A stretch of DNA of 38,483 nt from Sphingomonadales bacterium (GTDB lineage: Bacteria > Pseudomonadota > Alphaproteobacteria > Sphingomonadales > Sphingomonadaceae), in the NCBI GenBank assembly GCA_027489695.1, contig JAIXZK010000133.1, positions 1-38,483 of the forward strand, read 5' to 3'. The notes below the pieces were generated by a model. The model searched no databases, was not told where the DNA came from, and worked only from the letters and a program-made list of their open reading frames with translations. The position numbers and the translations under genes are program-made. Below, in pieces: positions 36,490 to 38,483 of this stretch (position 1 is its first letter; each line of letters begins with the position of its first letter).

Positions 36490-38483
36490 GTGCTGCACCG
36501 CCTCGTCTCGGCCGCGCTCGGCGCGCGCCTGCTCGTCATCGGCCTCGCCGTGCTCGTCGCCGGCCTCGGCGCCTGGGCCTTCGCCACCCTGCCGATCGAT
36601 GCCTTCCCCGATATCGCACCCACCCAGGTCAAGATCATCCTGAAGGCGCCCGGCATGACGCCGGAGGAGGTCGAAACCCGCGTCATCACGCCCATTGAAA
36701 CCGAGATGCTCGGCATCCCCAACAAGGTCATGCTGCGCTCTGTCGCCAAATATGCCGTCGCCGACATCACGATCGACTTCAAGGACGGCACCGACATCTA
36801 TTGGGCCCGCCAGCAGGCCGCCGAGCGCCTGGCCGGCGTCCGCGACGCAATGCCGGCGCTGGTCGAAGGTGGCCTCGCGCCGGTATCGACGCCGCTGTCC
36901 GACGTGCTGATGTTCACCATCGAAGGCCCGCTCGACCTCGCCGCCAAGCGGACGCTGCTCGACTGGACGATCCGACCGGCGCTGCGGACGCTGGCCGGCG
37001 TGGCGGATGTCAATTCGCTGGGTGGCCACGCGGTCAGCTTCGATGTCCGCCCCGATCCCGTTGCGCTCGCCGCCGCCGGGCTGACGGTGGCCGATCTGCG
37101 CACCGCGATCATGGCCGGCAACCGCAACGATGGAGCCGGCCGGCTGGCGGAAGGCGAGGAAGCGCTGATCGTCCGCGTCGTGGGGGCCGTGCAAAGCGTC
37201 GCTGACTTGCAGGCCCAGGTCGTCGCCAATCGCGGCGGCGGTGTCGTCCGCCTCGGCGATGTCGCAACTGTCTCGATCGGCAGCCTCAAGCGCTATGGCG
37301 CCGTCAGCATGGACGGCAAGGGCGAGGCTGTCGAAGGCATCGTCATCTCGATGCGCGGCGCCGATGCCTCGAAAGTCGTCGGCGCGGTGCGCGACAAGCT
37401 CGACGAACTGAAGCCAAATCTGCCGCCGGGAACGTCGATCAGGGTCTTCTACGACCGCGCCGACCTGATCGGCCATGCCGTCGGCACGGTCGAGGAGGCG
37501 CTTCTCGAAGCCACCGTGCTCGTCGTCATCCTGCTGTTCGTCTTCCTCGGCAATATCCGCGCCGCGCTGATCGTCGCCGTCACCCTGCCGATGGCAGCGC
37601 TGATGACCTTCATCCTGATGCAGGCCTTTGGCCTGACCGCCAATCTGATGAGCCTGGGCGGCCTCGCCATCGCAATCGGCATGCTCGTCGATGGCGCCGT
37701 CGTCGTCATCGAAAATGCCGTCGAGCGCTTGAGCCGACCCGAAAGCCTCGGCGAAACCGCCGGCAGCCGGCTGTTGGCCGCCACCAGCGAGGTCATCGTG
37801 CCGGTCACCGCCGGCATCGTCATCATCTCACTGGTATTCATGCCGCTGCTGGCCCTGGAAGGGTTGGAGGGCAAGTTGTTCGCGCCGGTCGCCCTGACCA
37901 TCGTCTTCGCGCTCGGCTCGTCGCTGCTGCTGGCGCTGACCCTGGTGCCCGTGCTGGCGTCGCTCGGGCTGACACACGGCCAGCACGGCGAGCCTTGGAT
38001 CATGCGCACGCTGTCGCCGCTTTATGCGCGACTGCTCGATGCCGCCTTTCACCACCGCATCATCGCCTACGGCCTTGCCGCGGCGTCGCTCGGGCTCGCG
38101 ATCGTCACCTATGGCGCGGTCGGCAAGACCTTCATGCCGGTGATGGATGAAGGCTCGATCATCATGCAGACGACGAAGCTGCCGTCGATCGGCCTCGATC
38201 GCAGTATCGCCGTTGACCTTGCCGTGCAGCGCGCCGTGCTCGCCCGGGTGCCCGAGGTCACGTCGATGGTGTCGCGCAGCGGTTCGGACGAAATCGGCCT
38301 CGATCCGATGGGTCTCAACGAAACCGATGGCTTCCTGACGCTCAAGCCCCGTGCCGAATGGCGCAAGCCGGACAAGGCCTGGGTGACCGCCGAAATCCGC
38401 AAGGTGATGACCGGGCTGCCCGGCATCACCCCGTCCTTCACCCAGCCGATCGAGATGCGCGTCGCCGAAATGCTCACCGGCAG
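36490..38483 (+). CDS. CusA/CzcA-type heavy-metal RND efflux permease, 3' end outside window
   Basis: GTG start; PIDAFPDIAPTQVKIILKAPGMTPEEVETRVITPIETEMLGIPN, LAIAIGMLVDGAVVVIENAVERL, MPVMDEGSIIM. Open to the window end, hence missing from the ORF track. Confidence 0.9.
   Translation, partial: MLHRLVSAALGARLLVIGLAVLVAGLGAWAFATLPIDAFPDIAPTQVKIILKAPGMTPEEVETRVITPIETEMLGIPNKVMLRSVAKYAVADITIDFKDGTDIYWARQQAAERLAGVRDAMPALVEGGLAPVSTPLSDVLMFTIEGPLDLAAKRTLLDWTIRPALRTLAGVADVNSLGGHAVSFDVRPDPVALAAAGLTVADLRTAIMAGNRNDGAGRLAEGEEALIVRVVGAVQSVADLQAQVVANRGGGVVRLGDVATVSIGSLKRYGAVSMDGKGEAVEGIVISMRGADASKVVGAVRDKLDELKPNLPPGTSIRVFYDRADLIGHAVGTVEEALLEATVLVVILLFVFLGNIRAALIVAVTLPMAALMTFILMQAFGLTANLMSLGGLAIAIGMLVDGAVVVIENAVERLSRPESLGETAGSRLLAATSEVIVPVTAGIVIISLVFMPLLALEGLEGKLFAPVALTIVFALGSSLLLALTLVPVLASLGLTHGQHGEPWIMRTLSPLYARLLDAAFHHRIIAYGLAAASLGLAIVTYGAVGKTFMPVMDEGSIIMQTTKLPSIGLDRSIAVDLAVQRAVLARVPEVTSMVSRSGSDEIGLDPMGLNETDGFLTLKPRAEWRKPDKAWVTAEIRKVMTGLPGITPSFTQPIEMRVAEMLTG

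Overview
GC-rich window, probably from a sphingomonad-type alphaproteobacterium (inferred from TonB-receptor style, a PEPxxWA-CTERM protein and gene content). It divides into three blocks. (1) ~1-20.8 kb: a pectin/hexuronate utilisation locus. It holds a partial alginate-export-type porin, an alpha/beta-hydrolase esterase, a GH43 enzyme and a TonB receptor, divergent from a PL1-like pectate lyase and a cupin. Next come a type-B carboxylesterase, kdgK, kduD, kduI, uxaC and a LacI-type regulator, divergent from uxaA, a uxuB-like reductase, a hydratase-family gene and an exuT-like MFS gene. (2) ~20.8-31.95 kb: two divergent operons that look like a meta-cleavage aromatic/heteroaromatic catabolic cluster. 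They encode an ALDH, a VOC extradiol dioxygenase, an FAH-family protein, a P450, a LigB/DODA-type dioxygenase and an HpaI-type aldolase; then TetR, HpaI, HpaH, DoxX, a hotdog thioesterase, DUF3237 and a PhzS-like FAD monooxygenase. (3) ~32-38.5 kb: a decayed region with two histidine-kinase C-terminal remnants flanking a cytochrome b561 gene, a PEPxxWA-CTERM protein, and an RND efflux adaptor plus permease (permease truncated by the window end). The most notable non-coding structures are: a ~175-bp MITE-like inverted repeat placed exactly between two convergent stop codons, with a reconstructable TA target site; five copies of a 15-bp operator-like motif ATGACACCGGTTWCC, one embedded in a stop/start coding overlap; a 3 x 23-bp hairpin-forming tandem repeat upstream of uxaC; and the duplicated kinase fragments. 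All functional assignments are made by eye from motifs; no database search was run.
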